Shown here: positions 13,757-14,771 of the stretch, piece after piece
Layout of the letters: each line of letters starts with the position of its first letter
Numbering within the stretch: position 1 is the stretch's first letter
Source of the DNA: an uncultured Ilumatobacter sp.
GTDB lineage: Bacteria > Actinomycetota > Acidimicrobiia > Acidimicrobiales > Ilumatobacteraceae
Direction: 5' to 3'
Length of the DNA: 14,771 bases
Assembly: GCA_938049325.1 (NCBI GenBank)
Contig: CALICC010000055.1
Location: forward strand, 1-14,771
The notes under the pieces: generated by a model
What the model was told of the DNA's origin: nothing
Seen by the model: only the letters and a program-made list of their open reading frames with translations
Database searches by the model: none
Program-made: the position numbers and the translations under genes

Positions 13757-14662
13757 ATGTTTGAACTGATCAGATCGAACAAACGTCGCAGCGTCGCGCT
13801 CGTCGCCGGATTCGTCATCGTCGTGGCACTCGTCGGAGCAGCCGTCGGCGTCTTGGTCGGCAACGGCGTCGTCTTCACGTTGGTGGCTTTCGTCATCAGC
13901 GCAGCGATGGCCTTCGCCTCGTATTGGAAGGCCGACGCAATCGCGTTGCGGGTCAGCCGGGCCCGGGAGGCCGACCCCGCCGAGTACGCCCGCCTGCACA
14001 ACCTCGTCGAGGGGCTCTGCATCGCCGGTGGTCTACCCAAGCCCGGCGTGTACATCGTCGACGACCCGGCGCCGAATGCGTTCGCGACGGGCCGCAACCC
14101 GAATCATGCAGCGATCGCGGTCACGACGGGGCTGCTCGACCAGCTCAACCGCGTCGAACTCGAAGGTGTCGTCGCCCACGAGTTGAGCCATATCCGGAAC
14201 TACGACATCTTGGTGTCGACCCTCGCGGTCACACTCGTCGGTTCGGTGGCGCTGATCACCGATCTCGCCATTCGCATGATGTGGTGGAATGGCGGGCGCA
14301 TCGATCGCCGCGGAGACCACGGTGACTCGAACAACCCACTGGCGTTCGTCGGCTTCGCCTTGTTGATCCTGGCGCCACTGGTCGCACGCGCGATGCAAGC
14401 AGCGATCTCGCGCCGTCGTGAGACGTTGGCCGATGTCAGTGCGTGTCAGATGACGCGCTACCCGCCGGGCCTGATCTCGGCACTCGAAAAGTTGCAGCAA
14501 GACACCACGGTGACGCATTCGGCCTCGACGGCCACGGCACACTTGTGGATTGAACAACCCATGAGCGGAGTGGGTGACGCCGGCAAGTTGCACGGCGTCC
14601 ACAAAATGTTCAACACGCATCCACCGCTCGAAGAGCGCATTGCATTGCTGAGGGAACTCTGA
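13757..14662 (+). CDS. htpX: M48 family zinc metalloprotease, HtpX-like
   Basis: A 301-residue membrane metalloprotease. Two close hydrophobic helices lie at about 12-34 and 38-55, and two more at about 153-170 and 195-215, as in HtpX, which degrades damaged membrane proteins with its active site facing the cytoplasm. The zinc motif is HELSH (141-145, catalytic Glu142) in VVAHELSHIRNYD. The third ligand is probably Glu222 in SRRRETLAD, equivalent to the SRxREYxAD motif of the family. NAFATGRNPNHAAIAVTTGLL (107-127) and the C-terminal NTHPPLEERIALL are also characteristic. The ATG at 13757 follows the lemA stop by six bases, and the stop overlaps the next ATG as TGATG, so lemA, htpX and the lipoprotein gene look like one unit. 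The symbol follows family similarity; other M48 subgroups are possible. Confidence 0.93.
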   Translation: MFELIRSNKRRSVALVAGFVIVVALVGAAVGVLVGNGVVFTLVAFVISAAMAFASYWKADAIALRVSRAREADPAEYARLHNLVEGLCIAGGLPKPGVYIVDDPAPNAFATGRNPNHAAIAVTTGLLDQLNRVELEGVVAHELSHIRNYDILVSTLAVTLVGSVALITDLAIRMMWWNGGRIDRRGDHGDSNNPLAFVGFALLILAPLVARAMQAAISRRRETLADVSACQMTRYPPGLISALEKLQQDTTVTHSASTATAHLWIEQPMSGVGDAGKLHGVHKMFNTHPPLEERIALLREL

Positions 14663-14771
14663 TGACCATCAATCGAACCGGCGGCACGCTTGCAGCTGCT
14701 GCTCTGATCGCCGTCGCCGCGTGTGGTGGCGGTGGCGACGACTCGCAGGACACCACGCTGCCTCCCGACAC
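14662..14771 (+). CDS. Lipoprotein, N-terminal part (runs off window)
   Basis: The ATG at 14662 overlaps the htpX stop as TGATG and opens a frame of 36 full codons to the window edge. It encodes a short lipoprotein signal peptide: Asn4-Arg5, a hydrophobic alanine-rich stretch (10-20) and the lipobox VAAC with Cys21 as the lipid-modified residue. A GGGGDDSQDTTLPPD linker follows, the glycine/acid-rich spacer common after actinobacterial lipoboxes. The mature domain is outside the window, so no function can be given. The overlap suggests co-translation with the protease, which makes an envelope-maintenance or substrate-binding role possible but unproven. Confidence 0.75.
   Translation, partial: MTINRTGGTLAAAALIAVAACGGGGDDSQDTTLPPD

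Noticed and set aside
1..14771. Horizontally acquired island, CRISPR array, tRNA or rRNA genes.
   Set aside because: Composition and codon use look even throughout, the genes are core actinobacterial functions, and no spaced repeats or RNA gene signatures were seen by eye.

Overview
The window looks like chromosome from a GC-rich actinobacterium. Mycothiol synthesis (mshC), an InhA-type enoyl reductase and a phosphatidylinositol mannoside (PIM) cluster occur together with uniform GC-rich codon use. The protein flavour and gene order suggest the class Acidimicrobiia (Ilumatobacter-like) rather than a mycobacterium; that placement is inference from memory of the families, not a search. No mobile element, tRNA, rRNA or CRISPR array was seen, and no gene-free stretch exceeds about 120 bases.

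Layout. 1-1386 (minus): 5' part of a DUF255/YyaL thioredoxin-fold protein, cut by the window edge. 1454-1717 (plus): small YeaQ/GlsB-type membrane protein. 1759-2538 (minus): InhA-like enoyl-ACP reductase, divergent from 2643-3761 (plus) mshC. 3823-4611 (plus): PlsC-type acyltransferase. 4670-13178 (plus): thrS, HIT-family nucleotide phosphorylase/hydrolase, a two-helix membrane protein of unknown function, pgsA (phosphatidylinositol-phosphate synthase type), patA (PIM acyltransferase), a ten-helix membrane PAS-GGDEF-EAL protein, and pimA. 13196-14662: lemA and an htpX-like M48 protease. 14662 to the right edge: start of a lipoprotein.

How the genes fit together. The order thrS, HIT, pgsA, patA, pimA is the conserved mycobacterial PIM cluster (Rv2614c to Rv2610c). 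Here it carries two additions: the unknown membrane protein before pgsA, and a complete c-di-GMP synthesis/degradation protein wedged between patA and pimA. That protein joins both neighbours through four-base GTGA overlaps, so it is probably co-translated with the PIM enzymes. This is the most unusual thing in the window and suggests that c-di-GMP signalling is tied to phosphoinositide lipid synthesis. mshC also uses an inositol-derived substrate, so two inositol-dependent pathways lie close together.

Expression. Almost every gene that begins a transcription unit has a TANNNT -10-like hexamer only 6-9 bases before its ATG or GTG and no Shine-Dalgarno sequence, which points to leaderless mRNAs. 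Genes inside units are joined by very short gaps or by stop/start overlaps. A large palindromic element (7203-7294) splits the thrS-HIT pair from the rest of the PIM cluster.
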